Assembly: GCA_905215015.1 (NCBI GenBank)
Contig: CAJMOS010000037.1
Coordinates: forward strand, 1 to 23,207
DNA length: 23,207 nucleotides
Direction: 5' to 3'
Origin: an uncultured bacterium
GTDB lineage: Bacteria; Spirochaetota; Spirochaetia; Sphaerochaetales; Sphaerochaetaceae
Position 1 is the first letter of the stretch, and the number at the start of each line of letters is the position of its first letter. Both the position numbers and the translations under genes were made by a program. Shown here piece by piece: positions 1 to 6,264 of the stretch. The notes below the pieces were generated by a model, which was not told the DNA's origin, ran no database searches, and saw only the letters and a program-made list of their open reading frames with translations.

Positions 1-1
1 G

Positions 2-217
2 TCCAAGGTCAAGTTAGACCTCTGGATGCTCGTACTGGCGGCAGTACGACTGGCGGGACGCTACGGCCTTCCGGTCGTTGCAGTCTTGATGGCTGTCGCC
101 TACGTCTCTGCCTGCTTCAAGGCATACGTGGTCACCAGCGTCTCAATCGCGCTGATGCTGCCTATCGTCTTCCTGCTTGCGCTCTATATCGCCGTGAGCG
201 AGGAGGTCGACAGATGA
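2..217 (+). CDS. Small membrane protein, possibly 5'-truncated by the window edge
   Basis: The frame is open from base 2. The first ATG is at 26 (63 aa from there), but no Shine-Dalgarno precedes it, and the codons before it (SKVKLDLW) read naturally into the protein, so the true start may lie at or just before the window edge. Two hydrophobic stretches separated by a short loop (about residues 15-32 and 37-57 counted from ATG 26) predict a two-pass inner-membrane protein ending in a short acidic tail, SEEVDR. It overlaps the next gene by ATGA, so the two are translationally coupled. No family is recognised. Small two-pass proteins in early phage regions can be exclusion or holin-like factors, but nothing here decides that. 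The coding call is fairly secure, the start and function are not. Confidence 0.6.
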   Translation, partial: SKVKLDLWMLVLAAVRLAGRYGLPVVAVLMAVAYVSACFKAYVVTSVSIALMLPIVFLLALYIAVSEEVDR

Positions 218-483
218 TCAACAAGCCATCAGGACTGTCTGACGATGTCTGGGAAGACATCTTGCATCCTGCTCCGGCGCACTGTTGCAGGGACTGCAGG
301 TTCTGCAAGCCGTTAGCAGAGGATTTGCGCGCCAAGGGCAGGGCAATCAGCTACTGCACGGCAAAGTTGGTCGTGTCCAGGACAAGCGGCATCAAGATCT
401 CCGGGCGCTGGTACGAGCTTGTCAGCGCCAAGCAGGTCATCTCCTGCAAGCTCTTCGAGCCGCTCAAGGAGGACAAGAGATGA
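214..483 (+). CDS. Small cysteine-rich (putative zinc-binding) early protein
   Basis: An 89-aa protein starting in an ATGA overlap with the upstream gene. Six cysteines cluster in two places: C24, C25, C28 and C31 (HCCRDCRFCKPL) and then C48 (YCTAK) and C78 (SCKLFEP). The CxxCRFC start followed by spaced single cysteines and a closing CxxF-type segment is a layout common in small phage proteins thought to bind a metal. No enzymatic motif is visible. It shares the general pattern with the next gene (480-665) and with the gene at 5026-5262, which may be diverged relatives. Function is unknown; nucleic-acid or protein binding through a zinc knuckle is inference only. Confidence 0.7.
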   Translation: MINKPSGLSDDVWEDILHPAPAHCCRDCRFCKPLAEDLRAKGRAISYCTAKLVVSRTSGIKISGRWYELVSAKQVISCKLFEPLKEDKR

Positions 484-665
484 AAGCAATGGAATATTGC
501 GACGGTTGCAGGTTCGCACACCTGGCAGTTGACTGCTACGGGCGTGAAGACGGCTTGTATTGCGGGGTGTTCTGCATGCCTCTCGGAAAAATGCATTTCA
601 TCCTCGATGAGCCTTGTGACGACAGGTCGCAAAGGACGAAAGAGAAGAAGGAGACCACCAAATGA
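480..665 (+). CDS. Small cysteine-rich protein, relative of the preceding gene
   Basis: A 61-aa protein whose ATG (480) overlaps the upstream TGA; the same frame is open further upstream, but that part lies inside the previous gene. Cysteines at 7, 10, 19, 28, 32 and 46 (YCDGCRF, DCYG, LYCGVFC, PCDD) give a CxxC...C...CxxxC...C pattern suited to metal binding, followed by a very charged lysine/glutamate-rich C-terminus. The CxxCRF opening matches the motif in the upstream neighbour, suggesting ancient duplication or a shared fold. It ends in an ATGA overlap with the next gene. No function can be assigned; a zinc-binding regulatory or host-takeover role is a guess from size and position. Confidence 0.65.
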   Translation: MKAMEYCDGCRFAHLAVDCYGREDGLYCGVFCMPLGKMHFILDEPCDDRSQRTKEKKETTK

Positions 666-892
666 ATCAGGTAAGAATCCTATACATCAACGACCTGAAG
701 GACCGCGAGGCGGCAAGACGCCTGGTCGGGAAGTCTGTCTTATGCAGCAACTCGCTTGACGGCATCTTCAATGGCGTCGGGACCATTGGCAAGCTCGAGG
801 AGATTAACGCACGGAACTGCTCCTTCAAGGTCAATGATGCTTATGGCAAGACCTACTATCGTCGGTTCATCCGGAAGGTCAAGGAACAATGA
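662..892 (+). CDS. Small basic protein of unknown function
   Basis: A 76-aa protein beginning in an ATGA overlap with the upstream gene and ending in another ATGA with the downstream one, so it is part of the coupled early operon. The sequence alternates short predicted strands and helices (VRILYINDL, DREAARRLVGKSVLCS, GVGTIGKLEEI), with a basic C-terminus (YYRRFIRKVKEQ). The overall look is of a small beta-rich domain, perhaps SH3-like, but I recognise no family, catalytic motif or membrane segment. Confidence 0.65.
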   Translation: MNQVRILYINDLKDREAARRLVGKSVLCSNSLDGIFNGVGTIGKLEEINARNCSFKVNDAYGKTYYRRFIRKVKEQ

Positions 893-1134
893 CGAAACTG
901 GAACGCCAGACTAGGGACCTTCTCTTGATCGAGAAGTACGAAGGTTCGGACACCAAGACCATCGCATGGGAGTGGCGAGGAATCGACGGCATCTCTCCGT
1001 CGCAGAGCGTCAAGAGGCTGACGAACCTACGGAACGCAGGCCTAGTCAACTGGGCACCAAAGTTTGGCTGGACGCTGACGGACAAGGGCAAGGAAGCCCT
1101 TCGATACGTGATCAGAAAGGAGGACAAGAGATGA
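889..1134 (+). CDS. Small winged-helix-like protein
   Basis: An 81-aa protein in ATGA overlap with the upstream gene. The middle reads as a winged-helix core: a helix with SQSVKRLTNLRNAGLV (about 37-53), then a turn and strand pair with GWTLTDKGKEALRYV (about 60-75). The 'LxxAGLV...LTDKGKEAL' signature is typical of winged-helix DNA-binding domains of MarR/PadR-like or replication-associated type. No sensor or oligomerisation domain is attached. It is followed directly by a second small winged-helix-like gene, so the two may act as a pair. A role in transcription or replication control is inferred; the target is unknown. Confidence 0.65.
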   Translation: MTKLERQTRDLLLIEKYEGSDTKTIAWEWRGIDGISPSQSVKRLTNLRNAGLVNWAPKFGWTLTDKGKEALRYVIRKEDKR

Positions 1135-1349
1135 CTACCACAGGATGTGTAATCCAAATCCTTGCCGACTGGCAACCTGGAACGGAGATGTACGGCTACG
1201 AGATCTGCGACGCTGTCAAGGCGCGCATGGCAGACGATCACAAGCGGCCGCTTGAGTCGACGATCCTTCGGAGACTCCGCGAGCACGCAGCGGAATATGG
1301 AATCAAGACGGTAGGCGGGGAGAGCCGCTACCGGAAGGAGGCCCGGTAA
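1131..1349 (+). CDS. Small helix-turn-helix-like protein
   Basis: A 72-aa protein. The frame is open far upstream, but the ATG at 1131 overlaps the previous stop as ATGA and is the sensible start. A helical N-terminus (IQILADW) is followed by MYGYEICDAVKARM and then by STILRRLREHA, which reads as a recognition helix, ending in a short basic strand (ESRYRKEAR). This fits a compact winged-helix domain. The stop overlaps the next start as TAATG. Function is unknown; pairing with the upstream winged-helix-like gene suggests a small regulatory unit. Fold assignment is by eye, with moderate confidence. Confidence 0.6.
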   Translation: MTTTGCVIQILADWQPGTEMYGYEICDAVKARMADDHKRPLESTILRRLREHAAEYGIKTVGGESRYRKEAR

Positions 1350-1690
1350 TGGGATTCAAGAGGCTTGAGAAGCTGGAAGACATCAATTCCGGCGCGCTTG
1401 AGGAAATCTTCCAGCGCGAGATGCAAAGGGTAATCGCAAACATCGCCGACCCGGCGACTGACGCGAAGGCGAAGCGCTCGATCAAGCTGACGATCGAGAT
1501 GCAGCCGTCGGACGACCGGAGCAATGTAGAGATCGTGATCAAGAGCAGCCTATCGTTAGCCTCTGTCAAGGATGACAAGGGCTCGATGAGGCTGGAGCTG
1601 ACCGATGGCGGCGAGATTGTCGCGACGGTCAGGGATTCGGAGCCAGGGCAGATGGACTTCTCTGCCCTGATGCAAAAGGAGGCAAAATAG
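1349..1690 (+). CDS. 'Replication terminator protein'-type phage protein
   Basis: A 113-aa protein with an AGGAGG site shortly before its ATG. The N-terminus (LEDINSGALEEIFQREMQRVIANIADPATDAKAKR) followed by an alternating strand region (SIKLTIEMQP, VEIVIKSSLSLA) matches what I know of a small family in prophages of Firmicutes and other anaerobes, usually labelled replication terminator protein. That label is historical and the molecular role is not well established. It typically lies, as here, just upstream of a DUF2303-like gene, SSB and replication genes. A start in TAATG overlap couples it to the upstream gene. Family recognition is good; function is weakly supported. Confidence 0.7.
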   Translation: MGFKRLEKLEDINSGALEEIFQREMQRVIANIADPATDAKAKRSIKLTIEMQPSDDRSNVEIVIKSSLSLASVKDDKGSMRLELTDGGEIVATVRDSEPGQMDFSALMQKEAK

Positions 1691-1691
1691 T

Positions 1692-2411
1692 ATGGACGGG
1701 GAAGCAATCGAGAAGATCAAGAATCTAGTAGAGAGAGGAGTGACTGTGGATCTGCCTGACGGCACATATGCAACGAAGCTCTTTCAAAAAATTGAGCCTA
1801 CGGTTCATCACCCTCGCGATTTTCGGATCACTACTCTAGAGTCGTTCGTCAAGTTGGCCACGGACAATCCGCAGGGCTTCGACCTGAACGGAGCGATCGT
1901 GATCATAGACGCCGATTTTTGCGTTGACTTGGTCTCGCCACTTCGGTCTGATGGCTGCCGGGACTGCTATGTCTCCGCAAAGAGCCCGATCAGTCCGTTC
2001 GAGTTCGGGACCTGGTACGGGCTCAACTCGTTCAACATCGGATTGTTGACCCTGTTCGTGCAGGACGACAAGCTGCTCGAGTTGTTCAGGTTGATGCAGG
2101 AGATCAAGGTCGACGACAGTGCGACGATCAACGACAACGGCACATCCATGAGCGTTACGGTCAAGCATGGCGTCTCTGCGGCATCGGCATCCACCGAGAA
2201 TGTGCCGTCCATCGTGAGGCTCAAGCCGTACCGGTACTTCCCCGAGGCGGATCAGGTCGAGGTCCCGCTCCTGCTCAGGCTCCGCCATGACGACAAGGCA
2301 TTGCAGGCGAGCCTGATGGAGTGCGACGGAGGTGCCTGGAAGGTGGCAGCCTACCAGGCCATCACGAAAAAACTGCAGGAGCTGGGTTGCCAGCTGCCGA
2401 TCTACTGCTAA
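1692..2411 (+). CDS. DUF2303/YfdQ-like phage protein of the recombination/replication cluster
   Basis: A 239-aa protein. The N-terminal 'DGTYATKLFQKIEP' segment, the following 'ITTLESFVKLATDNPQGFD' helix and the strand-rich centre resemble the DUF2303 (YfdQ) type proteins that sit beside SSB and recombination genes in many phages. The family has no agreed biochemical activity. The C-terminal half alternates strands and helices (KPYRYFPEADQVEVPLLLRL) and ends in a helix and QLPIYC. The previous gene ends one base before this start, and SSB follows with its own AGGAGG at the stop codon. The placement argues for a role in recombination or replication. The family match is from memory of the pattern, so moderate. 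Confidence 0.55.
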   Translation: MDGEAIEKIKNLVERGVTVDLPDGTYATKLFQKIEPTVHHPRDFRITTLESFVKLATDNPQGFDLNGAIVIIDADFCVDLVSPLRSDGCRDCYVSAKSPISPFEFGTWYGLNSFNIGLLTLFVQDDKLLELFRLMQEIKVDDSATINDNGTSMSVTVKHGVSAASASTENVPSIVRLKPYRYFPEADQVEVPLLLRLRHDDKALQASLMECDGGAWKVAAYQAITKKLQELGCQLPIYC

Positions 2412-2421
2412 GGAGGGCAAG

Positions 2422-2889
2422 ATGCAGGACGTCAACGTTGTGGCCATCAGCGGCAACATGGCCAAGGATTTCGAATCGAGGACGTACACAAACGGGTCGA
2501 CTGTGGGCCGGGGTGTCGTGGCGGTGAACAACCGAAAGAAGGTCAACGGGCAATGGACAGACGAGGCGAGCTTTGTGGACTTCGTCGTCTTCGGCCAGCG
2601 CGCCCAGACCGTCTCCCAGTACCTTAAGAAGGGCACCCCGGTTACGCTCCAGGGCAACCTGCTGCAGGAGCGCTGGACAAGCCAGGACGGCACGCAGCAC
2701 TCACGCCTTTCGGTCAATGTGACCGGGGTGAGGGTGCATGCCAGGGCGCAACAGGCGACGGGCCAGCAATCCTCAGCACAGGGCCAGACAGGACAGGCTC
2801 AGCCTGCAAAAAAGAGCGTCGCTCCCGGTCCGCTCAACGGGCCGGTGACCGATGCCGACAACTTCAAGGATGACGACATCCCGTTCTGA
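2422..2889 (+). CDS. ssb: Single-stranded DNA-binding protein (SSB)
   Basis: A 155-aa protein. I chose ATG 2422 because AGGAGG lies directly before it at 2411-2416; the longer frame upstream is inside the previous gene. Residues 1-110 are an OB-fold SSB domain: VNVVAISGNMAKDFE, a strand with VGRGVVAVNN, then ASFVDFVVFGQRAQTVSQYL and GTPVTLQGNL, all hallmark SSB segments. Residues 110-145 are a flexible Q/G/A-rich linker, and the protein ends in the acidic tip DDDIPF, the conserved peptide through which SSBs recruit replication and repair partners. It coats single strands during phage replication and recombination, and it sits directly upstream of the initiator and loader genes. Confidence 0.95.
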   Translation: MQDVNVVAISGNMAKDFESRTYTNGSTVGRGVVAVNNRKKVNGQWTDEASFVDFVVFGQRAQTVSQYLKKGTPVTLQGNLLQERWTSQDGTQHSRLSVNVTGVRVHARAQQATGQQSSAQGQTGQAQPAKKSVAPGPLNGPVTDADNFKDDDIPF

Positions 2890-2901
2890 GGAGGCTGGAA
2901 G

Positions 2902-3861
2902 ATGAGATACGCGAAGATATATGACAGGATGTGGCAGAACCCCACCTTCGCCGCGCTGTCGATGCAGGCCAAACTCTGCTACACATATCTATGTTCCTGC
3001 TGCCACTGCAATCAGATCGGGTACTTCCGCATCCCGCTTGCCTACATGGCTGCGGATATGGGGATGGCAACAGCGGATGCCGCCAAAGTTGTCAAGGAGC
3101 TTGAGTCGGCAGGGTTCGTGCGGTTCGACGCTGATACAAGCCGAATGCTCATCAGGTCGTACATCAAATGGAATCCTCCCGACTCGATCAAGAATCTCAA
3201 GGCGATGGCAAAGGTGTTCGACCAGATGGAAGACAGCGAACTCGACCCGCTTTTTGTGAGCATTGCAAATGAGATGGCCGAGCAGAAGGGCATGACTCGG
3301 TTCAGCGAGGTTTCGACAAGGGCATCCAAAATCAAAGATAGCGCATCTATTGCCAATGTAATGCCCCATGATATGCCCCATCAGGAAGGCATGACATGCA
3401 AGGAACAGGAACAGGAACAGGAACAGGAGAATAGCTCACTACGTTCGCTTGCGCCGAGCTGCGACGATGACGCCGCACCGTCGGCACCGTCCACTCCACT
3501 GCCTGACCCTTCGCAGGACGTACTCCTGGTCATGCCGTGCACGGGAGCTGGCGGCAAGACCTGGAATGTCACCAGGGGCTATCTCGACGGGCTGGGGGAC
3601 ACGTACCCCGGCATCGACCTCATGGCCGAGTGCCGCAAGGCGAAGGCGTGGCTCGACGCCAATCCCCGGAAGTTGAAGACGTACTCTGGCATGAAGGCGT
3701 TCCTGACGAGCTGGTTCTCGCGAGCCCAGAACCGGCTTGGATCAAGCTTGCCATATTCGCAGCCGAGGGGGACATCCTCCCTGCCAGATAGCGTCATCCA
3801 CACCGAGGATGCCTGGGCGGGTCAGAAGGGCGGGAAGATCTCATTCGGAGGCTCAAAATGA
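2902..3861 (+). CDS. Phage replication initiator / replisome organizer
   Basis: A 319-aa protein with GAGGAGG at 2888-2894 and a 7-base spacer. Residues 1-105 form a winged-helix initiator N-domain: KIYDRMWQNPTFAALS, then IPLAYMAADMGMA, VVKELESAGFV and LIRSYIKWNPP, as in phage replisome organizers. A low-complexity linker follows, with four EQ dipeptides at 168-175 and an acidic/proline-rich stretch to about 205. The C-domain (about 210-280), with ITRGYLDGLGDTYPG-type text (here VTRGYLDGLGDTYPG), AECRKAKAWLDANPRK and MKAFLTSWFSRAQNR, is the recurrent C-terminal module of these proteins. It likely binds the origin and recruits the helicase with the loader encoded immediately downstream (ATGA overlap). 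The exact origin is not identified. Confidence 0.85.
   Translation: MRYAKIYDRMWQNPTFAALSMQAKLCYTYLCSCCHCNQIGYFRIPLAYMAADMGMATADAAKVVKELESAGFVRFDADTSRMLIRSYIKWNPPDSIKNLKAMAKVFDQMEDSELDPLFVSIANEMAEQKGMTRFSEVSTRASKIKDSASIANVMPHDMPHQEGMTCKEQEQEQEQENSSLRSLAPSCDDDAAPSAPSTPLPDPSQDVLLVMPCTGAGGKTWNVTRGYLDGLGDTYPGIDLMAECRKAKAWLDANPRKLKTYSGMKAFLTSWFSRAQNRLGSSLPYSQPRGTSSLPDSVIHTEDAWAGQKGGKISFGGSK
3403..3426 (+). repeat. Four tandem GAACAG hexamers inside the initiator gene
   Basis: Four perfect in-frame copies of GAACAG encode the Glu-Gln repeat in the linker between the two domains of the initiator. Such arrays change copy number by slippage without breaking the frame. Some phages place their origin inside the initiator gene (lambda O is the classic case), so an iteron role is possible but unproven; six-base units are short for iterons. 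Confidence 0.8.
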
Positions 3862-4580
3862 CGAGGCAGGACATGGCAAGACTCTTCCCGGGACTTTGCG
3901 TGGACGGCTACGACGGAAGCCCGGATGCTGTCGCTCGTCGCAAGGTAGAGCGCGATGCCGAGCACCAGCGCGTCATGAGCCAGTACTTCGCGACCAAGGC
4001 CCAGTCCATCTTGGACATGCAGGTGCCGCCGGAGAACCGGGGTGACCGATTCGATCGGTTCGACTGTGAGGACAATCCCGACAGACAGGCAATGCTCGAA
4101 GTGTGCAGAAGGTTCGCTGCCAATCCTGATGGCAGGACTCTAGTGCTCATCGGCGGCTGCGGGAGAGGCAAGACGCTATTAGCGGTCTCGATTGCTCGTG
4201 TCTACCTCGAGGCGCATCTCTACGACATCTCTCCTGATAGCGGGCTGGTCTACGTGACGGAGCAGAGCTTGCTTGAGCGCTATGACAGGGCGAGGAGCTA
4301 CAAGAGCCTGGAGAGCACCGACGCCGTCATGAGGCGCTACTCGTCGTGCGGGCTGTTGATCATCGACGAGTTGGGAAAGTGGAGTCCATCTCGCGATGGA
4401 CTTGCGGTGCTTGAACAACTTGTGGATCACAGAATTGGTCTCAAGCCGACCATCATGCTTAGCAACCTTAGCCAGGCGGATTTTTCGGCGCGCTACACCG
4501 GTGGATTCCTCAGCCGAGTCGCCGACAGCTGCTATGCGCTGACTGGTCATGACCACAGGATTGGGTGCGGAAAATTATGA
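3858..4580 (+). CDS. DnaC-like AAA+ ATPase (helicase loader)
   Basis: A 240-aa protein in ATGA overlap with the initiator, with its own GGAGG at 3847-3851. Walker A is GGCGRGKT (residues 99-106), Walker B is LLIIDELG (166-173), sensor-1 type Asn is in MLSNLS (N203), and R220 in FLSRVAD is placed as the arginine of the box VII region. The order and spacing match the DnaC/DnaI/IstB class of AAA+ loaders. Residues 1-90 form a helical N-domain that would contact the replicative helicase. No helicase gene is visible here, so the phage probably loads the host DnaB-type helicase. Length is normal for the family. Confidence 0.9.
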   Translation: MTRQDMARLFPGLCVDGYDGSPDAVARRKVERDAEHQRVMSQYFATKAQSILDMQVPPENRGDRFDRFDCEDNPDRQAMLEVCRRFAANPDGRTLVLIGGCGRGKTLLAVSIARVYLEAHLYDISPDSGLVYVTEQSLLERYDRARSYKSLESTDAVMRRYSSCGLLIIDELGKWSPSRDGLAVLEQLVDHRIGLKPTIMLSNLSQADFSARYTGGFLSRVADSCYALTGHDHRIGCGKL

Positions 4581-4753
4581 ACATGTACACATTCAGGCAC
4601 ACACTCGGCATGCAGGTCGAGTATGTAATCTGGGCTGACAGCGAGTCTGAGGCACGGGAGATGGCGTACAGGATGTATGTGGAGGACGAGCCCGCGGAAG
4701 ACGTGCTTGTCACAGAGGACAAGTGGGATTTGGTTGAGGTGGAAGATGACTGA
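4577..4753 (+). CDS. Small acidic protein of unknown function
   Basis: A 58-aa protein starting in ATGA overlap with the loader gene; an ATG two codons later could also serve. The sequence is strand (YTFRHTLGMQVEYVIWA), helix (SESEAREMAYRMY), then an acidic strand-rich tail with many Glu/Asp (EDEPAEDVLVTEDKWDLVEVEDD). The beta-helix-beta layout with an alternating acidic end recalls the small DpnD/PcfM-like proteins of phages and plasmids, but I cannot claim membership. Its strong negative charge could reflect a DNA-mimic or protein-binding role, which is speculation. The next gene starts inside its last codons. Confidence 0.6.
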   Translation: MNMYTFRHTLGMQVEYVIWADSESEAREMAYRMYVEDEPAEDVLVTEDKWDLVEVEDD

Positions 4754-5039
4754 GCAAGAGATTGACGAGGAGATAAAGACAATCGCGATTCGCTACGGAG
4801 TACAGGCGCAGTCGATGCAGACGTGCGAGGAGCTGATTCAGGCGGCCAGCAAGGCGGTGCGTTCGCCGAGTTCCGAGCGCGTCAAAAATCTCGCAGAAGA
4901 GATTGCCGACGTGCAGGTCATGTGCTCGCAGCTGATGTGGTTCCACTGCATCTCGCATGCCGATGTCGGTGAGATTATCGAGCGCAAGCTCCAGAGACAG
5001 CTTGAGCGAATCAGGGAGGAAAGTCATGAGCATGCCTAG
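4746..5039 (+). CDS. MazG-like nucleotide pyrophosphohydrolase-fold protein
   Basis: A 97-aa protein; ATG 4746 lies just after GAGGTGGAAG and overlaps the previous gene. The all-helical pattern matches MazG-like phage proteins: CEELIQAASKAVR (27-39), NLAEEIADVQVMCSQL (49-63), then EIIERKLQRQLERI (76-89). MazG-type enzymes hydrolyse NTPs or alarmones through a metal-binding EExxE plus ExxD set. The second motif is present (E51 E52 I A D55), but the first reads QTCEE at 25-29 where EExxE is expected, so two metal ligands appear lost. It may be an inactive or altered member, or may use shifted residues. A role in nucleotide-pool or alarmone control is inferred from the family. Confidence 0.65.
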   Translation: MTEQEIDEEIKTIAIRYGVQAQSMQTCEELIQAASKAVRSPSSERVKNLAEEIADVQVMCSQLMWFHCISHADVGEIIERKLQRQLERIREESHEHA

Positions 5040-5262
5040 ATGTTGTGGCCATTGTGGCTGGTACATGGGAGGCGAGATTGCGGGCGGTTGCTTCTGCCCG
5101 GACGTGCCCGAAAGTGAACAGCCCGGCGGCTTGGCGGTGTTGCCTGATGAGACTTGCGAGCACTTCTCTGACAGCATGAGCAGGGAGCTTACGGACGACG
5201 ACCTCGCCGAGGCCGACCGGCAGGCGAGGAAAATAATGGAGCAAAAGGATGAAGAGAACTAA
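5026..5262 (+). CDS. Small cysteine-rich protein
   Basis: A 78-aa protein; GGGAGGA at 5014-5020 selects ATG 5026 over upstream in-frame starts, and it overlaps the MazG-like gene. The N-terminal half holds C6, C7, C10, C22 and C24 (RCCGHCGW, GGCFCPD) with a later C44 in ETCEHF. This is the same CxxC...C...C(x)HF layout seen in the small early proteins at 214-665. The C-terminal third is a charged helix (DDDLAEADRQARKIMEQKDEEN). Metal binding is likely from the cysteine spacing; the target is unknown. Confidence 0.65.
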   Translation: MSMPRCCGHCGWYMGGEIAGGCFCPDVPESEQPGGLAVLPDETCEHFSDSMSRELTDDDLAEADRQARKIMEQKDEEN

Positions 5263-5533
5263 ATGGTACAAGTACAAGAACAGCGAGACGGGGCATGTAA
5301 TCTACAGCACGCTCCTGCCTTCCGACATGTCCCTCAGCGAGGGCGACACGTACTACGAGCTGATTGGTCGCTCCCGCTTGTCCCGAAAGGAGCGGAAGAA
5401 GCTCCACGTCTACCGCAACGGGGAGTGTGTGGCGAAGAGCAGTGTGGACGGCATAGACATGACTCTGACGTTCGACATGTTCGACGCCGGTGGAGAATAT
5501 TGCGACTCCATACCGGTAAAGATGGTGAGGTAG
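5249..5533 (+). CDS. Phage protein of unknown function
   Basis: A 94-aa protein starting 14 bases inside the upstream gene. It begins basic (MKRTKWYKYKN), has a central basic helix (RSRLSRKERKKLHVY) and ends in a strand-rich region (SVDGIDMTLTFDMFDAGG). No domain, membrane segment or catalytic motif is recognised. A second frame is also open across this stretch but lacks a ribosome site and has an arginine/histidine-rich shadow composition, so I keep this frame. Its position between a cysteine-rich gene and the RusA gene puts it among phage accessory genes. Confidence 0.6.
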   Translation: MKRTKWYKYKNSETGHVIYSTLLPSDMSLSEGDTYYELIGRSRLSRKERKKLHVYRNGECVAKSSVDGIDMTLTFDMFDAGGEYCDSIPVKMVR

Positions 5534-5563
5534 ATTGATGAAAGAACAAACGGAGGAGTCGTG

Positions 5564-5992
5564 ATGGAGTTCAGATTCACGCTCATTGGAGAGATTGTGC
5601 CTCAAGCTCGTCCACGCATCTCTACTAGGTCGGGGCTTCCTAAGGCATACGATTCAGAGAAAAGCCGAGACTTCAAGGAATACGTGAGCCATATGGCATA
5701 CCAGTCAATGGATGGGCATGAGCCATTCTCTGGTCCCATCGTGGTGTCCATCTGTGTCTACCGCAGGGTTCCGTCGACTTGGTCGAAGCTAAAGGTGGCA
5801 AGAGCTCTCGACAACATGATTTTTCCGACCGGAAGGCCAGACGTCGACAATTTAGCCAAAGGCATAATGGATGGGATGACCGGGGTGGTCTGGGTGGACG
5901 ACGCTCAGGTCGTGAGGCTTATTGCGGAGAAAAGGTACGACAATCAAGACTGGGCATCCGTCAGGGTGCTTTCCATACAGGAGGACAGATGA
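5564..5992 (+). CDS. rusA: RusA-family Holliday junction resolvase
   Basis: A 142-aa protein. GGAGGA at 5552-5557 is well spaced from ATG 5564; a GTG one codon earlier is too close. It opens with the family's strand FTLIGEIVPQARPRI and carries the signature RPDVDNLAKGIMDGM...GVVWVDDAQV at about 91-116. D93, D95, K99 and D112/D113 fit the catalytic aspartates and lysine of RusA (D70, D72, K76 and D91 in the E. coli prophage enzyme). RusA-type dimers cut four-way junctions symmetrically, clearing branched DNA before packaging. Length is normal. The next gene overlaps the stop codon. Confidence 0.93.
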   Translation: MEFRFTLIGEIVPQARPRISTRSGLPKAYDSEKSRDFKEYVSHMAYQSMDGHEPFSGPIVVSICVYRRVPSTWSKLKVARALDNMIFPTGRPDVDNLAKGIMDGMTGVVWVDDAQVVRLIAEKRYDNQDWASVRVLSIQEDR

Positions 5993-6264
5993 TGCAGGTG
6001 CTCGCATATGACAGGGGCGAGACATTGTTGTTTCCTTGCCTCGAGGATTGTGCGGCGGCATACGGATTCTCGGACAAATATGCGCTTGTCCGTGCGGTAA
6101 TGCTCGGCACGACTGCGCCGTCTGACGGATTCACCACATTCGATTACCCGCCAGACGTCAATGATGATAGAATCAAGAGTATAGAGCGAACCGCACAAAG
6201 GTCATACCGTAATAGGACTGATAACATGCACAAAATTGCCAATAGAGGGAATGGAAGATGCTGA
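5989..6264 (+). CDS. Small protein with a possible helix-turn-helix segment
   Basis: A 91-aa protein. AGGAGG at 5979-5984 serves either ATG 5989, which overlaps the RusA stop as ATGA, or the adjacent ATG 5992. Residues about 14-45 (LFPCLEDCAAAYGF, then ALVRAVMLGT, then DGFTTFDYP) resemble the short 'NUMOD1-like' helix-turn-helix units seen near homing-type nucleases, in which a strand leads into a helix pair and returns through a DG-hydrophobic turn. The C-terminus is basic (KSIERTAQRSYRNRTDN). It overlaps the HNH gene by seven bases. The resemblance is weak and the function unknown; DNA binding beside the HNH enzyme is inference. Confidence 0.5.
   Translation: MMQVLAYDRGETLLFPCLEDCAAAYGFSDKYALVRAVMLGTTAPSDGFTTFDYPPDVNDDRIKSIERTAQRSYRNRTDNMHKIANRGNGRC

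Noticed and set aside
1836..2717. Long antisense ORF of 293 codons opposite the DUF2303-like and SSB genes
   Set aside because: It lies fully opposite two well supported genes with good ribosome sites, spans their boundary, has a shadow-type Arg/Leu/Val composition and no recognisable domain.
5263..5538. Alternative 91-codon frame overlapping the unknown gene before RusA
   Set aside because: It has a shadow composition rich in Arg, His and Gln and no ribosome site; the 5249-5533 frame starts correctly in overlap with its neighbour.
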